Below are positions 39,043 to 47,870 of a stretch of DNA of 64,000 bases, piece by piece. The stretch is from assembly GCF_030719295.1 (NCBI RefSeq), contig NZ_CP120997.1, positions 4,723,501-4,787,500 on the forward strand, read 5' to 3'. The stretch comes from Streptomyces sp. Mut1. GTDB lineage: Bacteria; Actinomycetota; Actinomycetes; Streptomycetales; Streptomycetaceae. The notes beneath the pieces are model-generated. The model was not told the origin of the DNA, did no database searches, and saw only the letters and a list, made by a program, of their open reading frames with translations. Both the position numbers and the translations under genes were made by a program. Positions within the stretch are counted from its first letter, which is position 1. Every line of letters starts with the position of its first letter.

Positions 39043-39723
39043 GTGGGACTTCTTCGTCGCATCGCCGGTTCGGTTCTGCTCGTCGGCGGGCTGTTGGCCG
39101 CCACCATCACCCCCTCGGCAGCGGCCACCGCCGCAGTCGGTCCGGTCGACCTGAAATTCATCGGCATCGGCTCAGGGCCGGACAACCTCGCGTACGGCTA
39201 CGCCTTCGACAGCGCGTACTACCAGGCCGCGGGCATGGGATTCGCGTCCAGTCAGTGCCGGGTCATCGCGGGCCCGTACCACATGCTCCAACTGCCCAGC
39301 GGCTTCGGTCAGTGGGGCGTGGAAATCCGCTGCACCGGTGAGCCGAGCGTCACGGCCCCGACCCGCAACCTGGTGAGATACCTGGGCAGTGAGCACATGA
39401 GCACCACGTGGAACGTTCTCGAAGCCGACGGGTACCACTCGGAGGGCAGCCTCGGCAGGCTCTACACGACCCCGGTCGCCGGAACCCGCCCCCTCTACAT
39501 GTGCCAGAACGCCAAGGACACCTTCACCTCTCCCGACGTCAACTGCGAGGGGAAGACATACGTGACCCGGCTCGGCTGGATCTACTCGGCGAAGCCCGCC
39601 AACGTGCTGACCAAACTGGTACGTCGCTGCCGGACCAATGGCCCGCTGGAGCACTTCGACTCCAATTCGAACACCTGCGAGGGCCAGGACGCCGAGGGCA
39701 TTCTGGGCTACGCCCTGCTCTGA
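39043..39723 (+). CDS. Secreted protein of unknown function
   Basis: Protein of 226 residues with a clear signal peptide (MGLLRRIAGSVLLVGGLLAA, then TITPSAAA). I do not recognise the mature domain. It has six cysteines (SQCRV, IRCTGE, YMCQN, VNCEGK, RRCRTN, NTCEGQ), suggesting three disulfides, and aromatic-rich strands. GTG 39043 with GAGAGAGGCGTCACT upstream was preferred to the ATG at 38956. It is divergent from the lectin gene and convergent with the RNA-repair gene, with a hairpin in the gap. Confidence 0.75.
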   Translation: MGLLRRIAGSVLLVGGLLAATITPSAAATAAVGPVDLKFIGIGSGPDNLAYGYAFDSAYYQAAGMGFASSQCRVIAGPYHMLQLPSGFGQWGVEIRCTGEPSVTAPTRNLVRYLGSEHMSTTWNVLEADGYHSEGSLGRLYTTPVAGTRPLYMCQNAKDTFTSPDVNCEGKTYVTRLGWIYSAKPANVLTKLVRRCRTNGPLEHFDSNSNTCEGQDAEGILGYALL

Positions 39724-39747
39724 CCCCGTTCCCGGGCGCATACGTGT

Positions 39748-39781
39748 GGGGGCAGGCGGACCTGATCACCCACCTGCCCCC
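39748..39781. terminator. Bidirectional terminator hairpin
   Basis: GGGGGCAGG (39748-39756) pairs with CCTGCCCCC (39773-39781) between two convergent genes. Confidence 0.7.
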
Positions 39782-39883
39782 TACGGCCCGGCACCACGAA
39801 GCGCCGCCCCGCTGTGCGCGATGCACTTGCGCGCGAAGGACCTGTTGCCGCACTTCGCCGACCACCGGCGTCATGCTTTGCCC

Positions 39884-42181
39884 TCAAGCGCCTGATCCGG
39901 CACCGGCCAGTGGTTGTTGCGACGCCCCCGCGAGGGGCGGAAGCGGCAGGGGTGTCAGCGATGCGTCCGTGAGGCCGCGCAGTACCTCCGTGCCGATTTC
40001 CGTCAGGCGGGCGGCCTCCGGGGGCCTCGCGCCCAGGCCGATCGCATAGCCCGTGCGGCTGCCCGCCGGCTGGACGCGCGGCCAGACCCGGACGTCCGGT
40101 GCGCCCGCCTCGGACAACGCGGCGGTGAGGGCGAGGAGGCGGCCGCGCAGGCGGCCCTCGTCGGAGGGGGCGGCCGCCGCCAGGGCCCAGGCGCGGTGCT
40201 CGGTGAGCGGGGGCGGGGCGCAGAGGCGGCCGCGCGCGTCCGCGTCCGCCGTGTCCAGGATCTCCCACGCCCGGAACAGTTCCGCCGTGAGCAGGTCGCG
40301 GCCGGCCGGGGAGACCTGTGTCGTGCACGAGCGGACCGGGGACGTCGGCGTGTACACCGTGACCGGGTGGCCGTCCGCCGGGCCCTCGCCCACCGGGTCG
40401 CGCCAGTCCCACGCCGCCCACGTCGCGAAGAAGTCCCGGAGACCGCCCCCCTCGTGCGCGGTGCGGGCGGCGAGGAGCGCCCAGGCGATGCCCGGGAGGC
40501 CGCCGCACGGGGCGGAGTCCAGGCCCCTGACCGCCGCCCACTCCTTGACCTCCCGGGCAAGCGCGGTGAACGCCTCCCGGTGCGGCTCCGCCGCCATGAG
40601 CACCGCCTCCGCGTCGCTCACCGCGCTCAGCGCGACCGCCGCCGCCCCGCCCAGCTGCGCCCGGCGCGCAACCGCCTCGGCCGGGGGCACCGTCCCCGTC
40701 GCCACGGTGACCAGGTCCACCCGCAGGCCGTCCACGTACCAGCGCAGCCCCGGCACCCGGGCGCCCGTGACCTCCCGCAGGCCCCGCGCCTCCGGGAACG
40801 CGGCCGCGAGCCGGTCCCGTACACCCGACACGTCGGGCAGCGCCGCCACCAGGTCCAGGTCCGCGCCGGGGCGTGCGCAGCCCATGCGCCGGGAGCCCAC
40901 GAGGTGCACGCGCGCCCCGGGAAGCGCCGACGCGACGCGGGCGGTTACCGCCTCGGCCGATTGGGAAGAGCCGGCGGTTTCGGCATGGGCCGCCGGGGAA
41001 GTCCCGGCGGTTTCGGCTCCGGCTTCGCGGGAAGACCGAGCGGTTTCGCCCCCGGCCGCCGGGGAAGCCGCGCCCAGCTCCACGCGTACCCCGTAGTGGT
41101 CGGAGACGTACAGACCGCCCGGTCCCGGCGCTTCCCCCCACAGCGTCGCCGTACGCGCCCGCAGCCGGTCCGTGCGCAGCAGCACCCGGTCCAGGCGGGA
41201 GACGCGGCCCGAGAGGGAGGAGATCGCGGCGAGGGGGTTGGCCGACGGGTCGAAGGTGGGGGTGTCGTCGGCGGGGCCGTGTATCTCCGTCCACGCGTCC
41301 GCCATCGCCAGGCGGGTCTGCGGGCGGTCGCCGCCGTCGTTGAAGTCGCCGACGAGCAGTAGCTCACCCGCCACCGACGCCAACCCCGTGGCCACATCGG
41401 CCAGTTCGGTGTCTCGGCGGACCGCGCCCTCGGGGGAGTGGTCGCTGCTGAGGTGGGTGACTGCCACCGTCACGGGGCCGTCCGCCGTTTCGACGACCAC
41501 CGCCGCGACCGCCTTGTGCGGGCCCAGCGTGTGCACGGCCGCCTCGCTCACCGGCAGGCGGCTGAGCAGCAGCAGGCCGAGGTCCGGCACGTCGTGGCCG
41601 GACGGTTCGGTGGCGAGCGTGTAGCCCTCGCGTATCCTGTCGCAGGCCAGCAGCAGCGTGAGCAGCGCGGGCTCCACCTCCTGGAGCGCGATCACGTCCG
41701 CGTCCGCCGCGCGCAGGGCCTCGGTGAGCAGAGGGCGGCGGCGGGCGGTGTCGATGCGGTCGCTGTCGTAGCGGTCCCAGAGCGTGTTCCAGGTGAGGAC
41801 CGTCAGCGGGCCGGGCGGGCCGGGTGGACCGGGCGGGCCGGGTGTCCGCGTCGGCGCCGGTTCCCAGGTGCCGGTCGCGGGGGAGTACGTGTGCGGGGTG
41901 CGGGCCGTGAAGTAGGGGGACGGCAGGCGGCGCGGCTCCCGTATCCGGCCCGCGTCCGTCGCGTCGATGCGGTCCGTGCCCGTCGCCCGGTCCCAGACCA
42001 GCTCACCGTCCGCCTCGAAGAAGAGGACCCGGTGCCAGGGGATGTCGCCGCCCGGCGTGAACCGGTCCAGCGGCACCCGCTTCGGCTCCCGGCCGCGCTG
42101 CGCCACGCCCAGCACGAAGCGCGCCGGGTCGAAGCGGGCGTCCCAGCGGACCCGGTGGTAGATCTCCTCGCTCGTGCGCAT
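39884..42181 (-). CDS. Three-domain RNA-repair protein: DUF504 (MJ1316) + EEP nuclease + nucleotidyltransferase (PAP-like)
   Basis: Protein of 765 residues. Residues 1-85 match the DUF504 (MJ1316) RNA-repair domain (MRTSEEIYHRVRWD, WHRVLFFEADGELVWDR). A PGPPGPPGPPGP linker follows. Residues 126-368 are an endonuclease/exonuclease/phosphatase domain: LTWNTLWDR, IALQEVE (E168), VGDFNDG (D279, N281) and SDHYGV (D361, H362). A low-complexity linker leads to a poly(A)-polymerase-like nucleotidyltransferase (GSRRMG 429-434, DLDLV 441-445, VDL 488-490) and helical tail. Its start shares one base with the upstream ligase stop (TGATG). A role in RNA end processing is inferred. Confidence 0.85.
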   Translation of the reverse strand: MRTSEEIYHRVRWDARFDPARFVLGVAQRGREPKRVPLDRFTPGGDIPWHRVLFFEADGELVWDRATGTDRIDATDAGRIREPRRLPSPYFTARTPHTYSPATGTWEPAPTRTPGPPGPPGPPGPLTVLTWNTLWDRYDSDRIDTARRRPLLTEALRAADADVIALQEVEPALLTLLLACDRIREGYTLATEPSGHDVPDLGLLLLSRLPVSEAAVHTLGPHKAVAAVVVETADGPVTVAVTHLSSDHSPEGAVRRDTELADVATGLASVAGELLLVGDFNDGGDRPQTRLAMADAWTEIHGPADDTPTFDPSANPLAAISSLSGRVSRLDRVLLRTDRLRARTATLWGEAPGPGGLYVSDHYGVRVELGAASPAAGGETARSSREAGAETAGTSPAAHAETAGSSQSAEAVTARVASALPGARVHLVGSRRMGCARPGADLDLVAALPDVSGVRDRLAAAFPEARGLREVTGARVPGLRWYVDGLRVDLVTVATGTVPPAEAVARRAQLGGAAAVALSAVSDAEAVLMAAEPHREAFTALAREVKEWAAVRGLDSAPCGGLPGIAWALLAARTAHEGGGLRDFFATWAAWDWRDPVGEGPADGHPVTVYTPTSPVRSCTTQVSPAGRDLLTAELFRAWEILDTADADARGRLCAPPPLTEHRAWALAAAAPSDEGRLRGRLLALTAALSEAGAPDVRVWPRVQPAGSRTGYAIGLGARPPEAARLTEIGTEVLRGLTDASLTPLPLPPLAGASQQPLAGAGSGA

Positions 42182-43869
42182 CAGGCCCGGTCCTCCACGG
42201 TTCCGCTGGTGCCGATGTACCAGGTGCGGTGCGCCTGGCCGGGGTACGGCGGGACGAACCGGTGCAGCTGCGACGCCAGCACCTGCGGGGGTACGGGGTG
42301 CTCGCGGCGCCCGTTGCGCGCGGTCAGTTCGTCCTCGCCGATCCAGGCCACGGCGTGGGTGACGAGGGCGTCGCGGCGGCGGGCGACCGCGTGGACCAGG
42401 GAGCGCCGGCGCGGGTTGAGCGAGGTGGCGTCCCAGACCACCGTCGCGCCCGGGACGAGCGCGGCGTCCAGGCGGTCCAGGCCCACGCGCAGGACGTCCT
42501 CGTTGGCGCTCTGGTCGGCGCGCGAACCCCGTGCCAGGCGCAGATCGTCCAGGGATATATAGGTGGCGGTCCCCGGCAGGCCCCGGCCGAAGGTGCTCTT
42601 GCCGCTGCCCGAGGGTCCGGCCAGCTGGACCAGGCGCGGGAAGTCCCCGGACCGCCACCGCCAGGTCGCGGCGACCGCCTCGTCGGCGGTGGTGACGCGG
42701 CCCAGCGCGTACGCCTCGCGGGCCTGCGCCAGGCAGCGGGCCCCGGCCTCGGGCGCGAGATCGGCGAAGGCCTCGCCCAGGCCGGCCGGTTCCCGTACCT
42801 CCTCCGCGTGCAGGGCCGACCACTCGACCTGCTCCCGCGCCTCGGGGGTGTCCGCCAGCACCCGGGACAGCGTGTGCAGGACGCTCAGGTCGGCGGCGAG
42901 CGCCATCCGGGCCAGACCGGCCCGCCGCTCCTCGTCCGGGTAGGGGCGGTGCAGGGCGGGGTACAGCCCGACGAGGTCCGCGACGCGGCGGGCGAGCGGC
43001 ATGCCGAGGGGGCCAGTGAGCGCGGGGGCCAGCGCGGTCCGGCGGGTGCCGTGCAGCAGCGCGGCGAGGACACCGGCGAGCCGGTCGTCGCCGCCGCGGC
43101 CCAGCGCGTCGAGGGCGTCGGCGGTGGCGAGCGCGGCGGGGGCGTCGGTGGAGCCCGTGCCGGCGCCCCCGCCGCCGGGGCCCGTGGCGACGGACGTGGC
43201 GAGGGCCGCCGGGTCGACGGGGGCGCCGGAGCGTACGGCCCACAGCGCGGCGGCCGGTCCGAGGCCGTTCTGCACGACCTCCGCGTGCATCCAGTGGGTG
43301 TCCGTCGCCACATGCCCGGGGCGCACCCACTTGCCCACCCGGCGCCCGAACACGACGCCCGGGAAGCTCTCGACGGGGCGCACCACGTACCCCTCCTGCC
43401 GCCCCGTATCCAGCTTCAGCGCGCGCAGCGCCTTCGCGTCGAACACCCCGCGCCACAGCACCGGAGGCGCCGGGACGCCCAGGTCGCGCAGGAACGCCAC
43501 GGTCCGGTCCCAGTCCAGGCACCGGTCGCCGTCCCAGACGGAGAAGCCGTAGAAGTGGCTCTCCAGCGAGTCGTACGCGAGGGAGTGCCGGGCGAACATG
43601 TTCTCGCCGCAGATCCGCCACCCCCGCGGGATGCGGGCGCCGATCCGGGCCTGGAGGGCCTTCACCCAGGTGCGGGAAGGGTGGTGCGCGGAGTCGAGGG
43701 AGCGGGCGTGCAGGCCGTCGGCGTACAGAGTGGTGTTCTCGCCGTCCAGCTTCTCGGTGACCACGACCTCCGCGCCGGTCAGCGCGGCGAGGTCCGTCAT
43801 CCGTACATCGTCCGAGGTGGCCCCGGGGGACCAGGGCAGATGGGAGGTCCGCGGATAGTGCGTACGCAT
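42181..43869 (-). CDS. RNA ligase fused to a P-loop polynucleotide kinase
   Basis: Protein of 562 residues. The N-terminal nucleotidyltransferase has motif I TEKLDGEN (K40, the predicted AMP-lysine), motif III-like FYGFSVWD (106-113), motif IV EGYVVRP (159-165) and motif V KWVRP (180-184), as in Rnl-type ligases. A helical region of about 200 residues has LLHG where an HD domain would have LLHD. The C-terminal kinase has GPSGSGKS (418-425), ISLDDLR (438-444) and VVWDATSLNPRRR (477-489), as in 5'-OH polynucleotide kinases. ATG 43869 has GGGGGCACAGAT upstream. Probably seals broken RNA together with the coupled downstream gene. Confidence 0.87.
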   Translation of the reverse strand: MRTHYPRTSHLPWSPGATSDDVRMTDLAALTGAEVVVTEKLDGENTTLYADGLHARSLDSAHHPSRTWVKALQARIGARIPRGWRICGENMFARHSLAYDSLESHFYGFSVWDGDRCLDWDRTVAFLRDLGVPAPPVLWRGVFDAKALRALKLDTGRQEGYVVRPVESFPGVVFGRRVGKWVRPGHVATDTHWMHAEVVQNGLGPAAALWAVRSGAPVDPAALATSVATGPGGGGAGTGSTDAPAALATADALDALGRGGDDRLAGVLAALLHGTRRTALAPALTGPLGMPLARRVADLVGLYPALHRPYPDEERRAGLARMALAADLSVLHTLSRVLADTPEAREQVEWSALHAEEVREPAGLGEAFADLAPEAGARCLAQAREAYALGRVTTADEAVAATWRWRSGDFPRLVQLAGPSGSGKSTFGRGLPGTATYISLDDLRLARGSRADQSANEDVLRVGLDRLDAALVPGATVVWDATSLNPRRRSLVHAVARRRDALVTHAVAWIGEDELTARNGRREHPVPPQVLASQLHRFVPPYPGQAHRTWYIGTSGTVEDRA

Positions 43870-44246
43870 ATCTGTGCCCCCGTGACGACGCCGTGCCAGG
43901 CCGGTCACTGTAGGGGCGGGAGCGGGGAGGGCTCGACCGAATATGCGGTACGGGGAGGGGCGCCGGGGCCTGCCCGCGTTTGACCAGCCACTCGGGAGGG
44001 GTAAGATCCCCGGCCCAATTGGCCAGGCTCATGACCCGTGTGGCACACTGGCCAGGTTGCTCGGTTGAGTGTCAATGCTGCGCGCCTCCCGCCGGGAGGA
44101 CCGGAAGCGAGTCCCACAGTACTCGTCGGCCCCATGCGGGCCGGACGTACGGGAATCTTTCGGGAAGCGTAAGTGGGGCACCGGCCAGGCACCCGGTGGG
44201 GTTTCACCCCCGGCAGCGCGGTCTTGGCCCGCACCCCCTTGGTTGG
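43870..44246 (+). other. Region upstream of S10 leader, no gene seen
   Basis: Between the start of the ligase gene and the S10 leader. A possible promoter is TTGGCC (44019-44024) with CACACT (44044-44049), spacing 19. Frames here (minus 43905-44285, plus 43980-44342) have no family features. Confidence 0.4.
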
Positions 44247-44304
44247 GAAGTCCTTCGGGACTTCTGCGTAGAGGGGATGCGACACGCCCGACCGCGTGGG
44301 TCGG
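44247..44304 (+). promoter_or_regulatory. S10 operon leader: hairpin plus element shared with str operon
   Basis: GAAGTCC-TTCG-GGACTTC (44247-44264) is followed by CTGCGTAGAGGGGATG and the 25-base element 44280-44304 that matches 29950-29974 at 24 positions. The order (small hairpin, TGCGT, then the element with CCGACC-GCGTG-GGTCGG) is the same in both leaders. It ends 62 bases before rpsJ. Confidence 0.7.
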
Positions 44305-44366
44305 AGGCGGAGTTACCAGAACCTCGGGTTCCAGAGCGTTAACGAGAGACAGGACTACTAGTAGCC

Positions 44367-44675
44367 ATGGCGGGACAGAAGATCCGCATCCGGCTCAAGG
44401 CCTACGACCACGAGGTCATCGACTCCTCGGCGAAGAAGATCGTCGAGACGGTGACCCGCACTGGTGCGTCGGTCGCGGGCCCGGTGCCGCTGCCCACTGA
44501 GAAGAACGTGTACTGCGTCATCAAGTCGCCGCACAAGTACAAGGACTCGCGCGAGCACTTCGAGATGCGCACGCACAAGCGCCTCATCGACATCCTCGAC
44601 CCCACGCCGAAGACGGTTGACTCGCTCATGCGCCTCGACCTGCCGGCGGGCGTCGACATCGAGATCAAGCTCTGA
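44367..44675 (+). CDS. rpsJ: 30S ribosomal protein S10 (NusE)
   Basis: S10, 102 residues; it is also NusE, the partner of NusB and the NusG KOW domain in antitermination. [19 protein letters not shown] and the [27 protein letters not shown] loop (parts shown) are typical. ATG 44367 follows GAGACAGGACTACTAGTAGCC. First gene of the S10 operon. Confidence 0.98.
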   Translation: MAGQKIRIRLKAYDHEVIDSSAKKIVETVTRTGASVAGPVPLPTEKNVYCVIKSPHKYKDSREHFEMRTHKRLIDILDPTPKTVDSLMRLDLPAGVDIEIKL

Positions 44676-44688
44676 GGTGACGCGCGAG

Positions 44689-45333
44689 ATGGCTAAGAAC
44701 ATTAAGGGCGTCCTGGGCGAGAAGCTCGGCATGACCCAGGTCTGGGACGAGAACAACCGGGTTGTCCCGGTGACCGTCGTCAAGGCCGGGCCCTGCGTCG
44801 TGACCCAGGTCCGCACCAACGACAGCGACGGCTACGAGTCGGTCCAGATCGCCTTCGGCGAGATCGACCCGCGCAAGGTGAACAAGCCCCTCAAGGGCCA
44901 CTTCGCCAAGGCCGACGTGACCCCGCGCCGCCACCTGGTGGAGCTCCGCACCCCTGACGCCAGCGAGTACACGCTCGGCCAGGAGATCACCGCCCAGGTG
45001 TTCGAGTCCGGCGTCAAGGTCGACGTCACGGGCAAGAGCAAGGGCAAGGGCTTCGCCGGTGTCATGAAGCGTCACAACTTCAAGGGCCTCGGTGCCGGTC
45101 ACGGCGTCCAGCGCAAGCACCGCTCCCCCGGTTCGATCGGTGGCTGCGCCACCCCTGGGCGTGTCTTCAAGGGCATGCGCATGGCCGGTCGGATGGGTAA
45201 CGAGCGCGTCACCACCCAGAACCTGACCATCCACGCGGTCGACGCGGAGAAGGGTCTGCTGCTCATCAAGGGCGCGGTCCCCGGTCCGAACGGCGGCCTC
45301 GTCCTGGTCCGTACCGCGGCCAAGGGGGCTTGA
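44689..45333 (+). CDS. rplC: 50S ribosomal protein L3
   Basis: L3, 214 residues, binds near the peptidyl transferase centre. [20 protein letters not shown] opens the protein, and the central [13 protein letters not shown] and [20 protein letters not shown] loops are present. In this copy the segment reads [19 protein letters not shown], slightly different from the S. coelicolor form as I remember it, but within family range. ATG 44689 lies 13 bases after the S10 stop with GAGGTGACGCGCGAG before it. Confidence 0.97.
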   Translation: MAKNIKGVLGEKLGMTQVWDENNRVVPVTVVKAGPCVVTQVRTNDSDGYESVQIAFGEIDPRKVNKPLKGHFAKADVTPRRHLVELRTPDASEYTLGQEITAQVFESGVKVDVTGKSKGKGFAGVMKRHNFKGLGAGHGVQRKHRSPGSIGGCATPGRVFKGMRMAGRMGNERVTTQNLTIHAVDAEKGLLLIKGAVPGPNGGLVLVRTAAKGA

Positions 45334-45337
45334 GGTA

Positions 45338-45988
45338 ATGAGCACCATTGACATCCTTTCGCCGGCAGGCGACAAGGCCGGTACCGTCGAGCTCCCCGCG
45401 GAGATCTTCGACGCCAAGACCAGCGTCCCGCTGATCCACCAGGTCGTCGTCGCACAGCTGGCAGCCGCCCGTCAGGGCACGCACAAGACCAAGACCCGTG
45501 GCGAGGTCCGCGGTGGTGGGCGCAAGCCGTACCGCCAGAAGGGCACCGGCCGCGCGCGCCAGGGCTCGACCCGTGCGCCGCAGTTCGTCGGCGGTGGCGT
45601 CGTCCACGGCCCGCAGCCGCGTGACTACTCGCAGCGCACCCCGAAGAAGATGAAGGCCGCCGCCCTGCGCGGTGCCCTCTCCGACCGGGCGCGTCACTCC
45701 CGCATCCACGTCGTCACCGGCGTGGTCGAGGGTGGAGTCTCCACGAAGGCCGCCAAGTCGCTGTTCGGCAAGATCTCGGAGCGCAAGAACGTGCTCCTGG
45801 TCGTCGACCGCAACGACGAGGCCGCGTGGCTCTCCGCACGCAACCTGCCCCAGGTGCACATCCTGGAGCCGGGCCAGCTGAACACGTACGACGTGATCGT
45901 CTCTGACGACGTGGTCTTCACCCAGGCCGCCTTCGAGTCCTTCGTGTCTGGCCCCCAGACCGCTGAGACCGAAGGGAGCGACGCCTGA
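45338..45988 (+). CDS. rplD: 50S ribosomal protein L4
   Basis: L4, 216 residues; lines the exit tunnel and in E. coli represses the S10 operon. The extended loop [20 protein letters not shown] (tunnel wall, where macrolide resistance mutations arise) is wild type. GAGGTA precedes ATG 45338, four bases after the L3 stop; its own stop overlaps rplW. Confidence 0.97.
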   Translation: MSTIDILSPAGDKAGTVELPAEIFDAKTSVPLIHQVVVAQLAAARQGTHKTKTRGEVRGGGRKPYRQKGTGRARQGSTRAPQFVGGGVVHGPQPRDYSQRTPKKMKAAALRGALSDRARHSRIHVVTGVVEGGVSTKAAKSLFGKISERKNVLLVVDRNDEAAWLSARNLPQVHILEPGQLNTYDVIVSDDVVFTQAAFESFVSGPQTAETEGSDA

Positions 45989-46311
45989 TGAGCGAGGCGA
46001 CCGTTACCAGCAAGACCTACTCCGACCCGCGCGACGTTCTCGTCAAGCCGGTTGTCTCGGAGAAGAGCTACGCGCTGCTCGACGAGAACAAGTACACGTT
46101 CATCGTCGCGCCCGGCTCCAACAAGACCCAGATCAAGCAGGCCGTGGAAGCGGTCTTCTCGGTCAAGGTCACCGGGGTCAACACGATCAACCGGCAGGGT
46201 AAGCGCAAGCGCACCAAGACCGGTTTCGGCAAGCGGGCTGACACCAAGCGCGCCATCGTGACCCTCGCTGAGGGCGACCGTATCGACATCTTCGGCGGCC
46301 CGACCTCTTAA
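45988..46311 (+). CDS. rplW: 50S ribosomal protein L23
   Basis: L23, 107 residues, at the tunnel exit, docking site for trigger factor and [23 protein letters not shown] and the [14 protein letters not shown] loop are typical. The start shares one base with the L4 stop (TGATG), so translation is coupled. Confidence 0.97.
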   Translation: MSEATVTSKTYSDPRDVLVKPVVSEKSYALLDENKYTFIVAPGSNKTQIKQAVEAVFSVKVTGVNTINRQGKRKRTKTGFGKRADTKRAIVTLAEGDRIDIFGGPTS

Positions 46312-46350
46312 GTGAGGTCGAGTCGTCCGGAATCGGACGAGGACTGAGAA

Positions 46351-47187
46351 ATGGGTATCCGCAAGTACAAGCCGACGACCCCGGGCCGTCGTGGCTCCAG
46401 CGTCGCCGACTTTGTCGAGATCACGCGGTCCACGCCGGAGAAGTCGCTGGTCCGCCCCCTGCACAGCAAGGGCGGCCGTAACAACGCCGGTCGTGTGACC
46501 GTTCGCCACCAGGGCGGTGGCCACAAGCGCGCCTACCGCGTGATCGACTTCCGTCGTCACGACAAGGACGGCGTGCCGGCCAAGGTCGCGCACATCGAGT
46601 ACGACCCCAACCGCACCGCGCGCATCGCGCTCCTGCACTACGCGGACGGCGAGAAGCGCTACATCATCGCGCCGCGTGGCCTGGCGCAGGGCGACCGTGT
46701 CGAGAACGGCCCGGCCGCCGACATCAAGCCCGGCAACAACCTGGCGCTGCGCAACATCCCGGTCGGTACGACCATCCACGCCATCGAGCTGCGGCCCGGC
46801 GGCGGCGCGAAGTTCGCCCGTTCCGCGGGTGCCTCCGTGCAGCTGCTGGCGAAGGAGGGCACCATGGCCCACCTTCGTATGCCGTCGGGTGAGATCCGCC
46901 TGGTCGACGCCCGCTGCCGCGCCACCATCGGCGAGGTCGGCAACGCCGAGCAGTCGAACATCAACTGGGGCAAGGCCGGCCGCATGCGGTGGAAGGGCGT
47001 CCGCCCGACCGTCCGTGGTGTCGTGATGAACCCGGTCGACCACCCGCACGGTGGTGGTGAGGGTAAGACCTCCGGTGGCCGTCACCCGGTTTCGCCGTGG
47101 GGTAAGAAGGAAGGTCGTACTCGTTCGCCCAAGAAGGCGTCGAACAAGTACATCGTCCGCCGCCGCAAGACGAACAAGAAGCGCTAG
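46351..47187 (+). CDS. rplB: 50S ribosomal protein L2
   Basis: L2, 278 residues, needed for subunit joining and peptidyl transfer. [18 protein letters not shown] and the conserved [20 protein letters not shown] containing the essential His are intact. GGACGAGGACTGAGAA precedes ATG 46351. Confidence 0.98.
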   Translation: MGIRKYKPTTPGRRGSSVADFVEITRSTPEKSLVRPLHSKGGRNNAGRVTVRHQGGGHKRAYRVIDFRRHDKDGVPAKVAHIEYDPNRTARIALLHYADGEKRYIIAPRGLAQGDRVENGPAADIKPGNNLALRNIPVGTTIHAIELRPGGGAKFARSAGASVQLLAKEGTMAHLRMPSGEIRLVDARCRATIGEVGNAEQSNINWGKAGRMRWKGVRPTVRGVVMNPVDHPHGGGEGKTSGGRHPVSPWGKKEGRTRSPKKASNKYIVRRRKTNKKR

Positions 47188-47199
47188 GAGCGGGTTTAG

Positions 47200-47481
47200 A
47201 TGCCGCGCAGTCTCAAGAAGGGGCCCTTCGTCGACGGCCACCTCGCCAAGAAGGTGGACGTACAGAACGAGGCAGGCACCAAGAACGTCATCAAGACCTG
47301 GTCCCGTCGCTCGATGATCGTCCCGGCCATGCTGGGTCACACCATCGCGGTGCACAACGGCAAGATCCACGTCCCGGTGTTCGTCACCGAGTCGATGGTC
47401 GGCCACAAGCTCGGCGAGTTCTCGCCGACTCGCACCTTCCGCGGCCACGTCAAGGACGACCGGAAGTCGAAGCGCCGCTAA
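47200..47481 (+). CDS. rpsS: 30S ribosomal protein S19
   Basis: S19, 93 residues, in the head of the 30S subunit. [19 protein letters not shown] and the C-terminal [20 protein letters not shown] are typical. AGGAGCGGGTTTAG precedes ATG 47200, 12 bases after rplB. Confidence 0.98.
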   Translation: MPRSLKKGPFVDGHLAKKVDVQNEAGTKNVIKTWSRRSMIVPAMLGHTIAVHNGKIHVPVFVTESMVGHKLGEFSPTRTFRGHVKDDRKSKRR

Positions 47482-47522
47482 CGCGGGGTGACCTGACTAT
47501 GACTTACACCGAAGGGACAACC

Positions 47523-47870
47523 ATGGAAGCCAGGGCCCAGGCGCGGTACATCCGCGTCACGCCCATGAAGGCCCGCCGAGTGGTGGACCTCATCCGTGGC
47601 ATGGATGCCACGGAGGCTCAGGCGGTCCTGCGTTTCGCCCCGCAGGCCGCGAGCGTGCCGGTTGGCAAGGTGCTGGACAGCGCCATCGCCAACGCTGCAC
47701 ACAACTACGACCACACGGACGCCAACTCGCTGGTCATCAGCGAGGCGTACGTGGACGAGGGCCCGACCCTGAAGCGGTTCCGTCCGCGTGCTCAGGGCCG
47801 TGCCTACCGGATCCGTAAGCGGACCAGCCACATCACCGTGGTCGTCAGCAGCAAGGAAGGAACCCGGTAA
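47523..47870 (+). CDS. rplV: 50S ribosomal protein L22
   Basis: L22, 115 residues, lines the exit tunnel. [20 protein letters not shown] is the normal Streptomyces start, so ATG 47523, with CGAAGGGACAACC before it, is preferred to ATG 47499. The tunnel loop [20 protein letters not shown] is wild type. Its stop shares a base with rpsC. Confidence 0.96.
   Translation: MEARAQARYIRVTPMKARRVVDLIRGMDATEAQAVLRFAPQAASVPVGKVLDSAIANAAHNYDHTDANSLVISEAYVDEGPTLKRFRPRAQGRAYRIRKRTSHITVVVSSKEGTR

Noticed and set aside
39884..44032. A single 1382-residue protein on the minus strand
   Set aside because: The upstream part of this frame is a shadow of the ligase-kinase gene; the true protein starts at 42181, where the TGATG overlap and the DUF504 domain begin.
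43905..44342. Small genes upstream of rpsJ on either strand
   Set aside because: The frames overlap the S10 leader hairpin and the element shared with the str operon, and have no homologous features.
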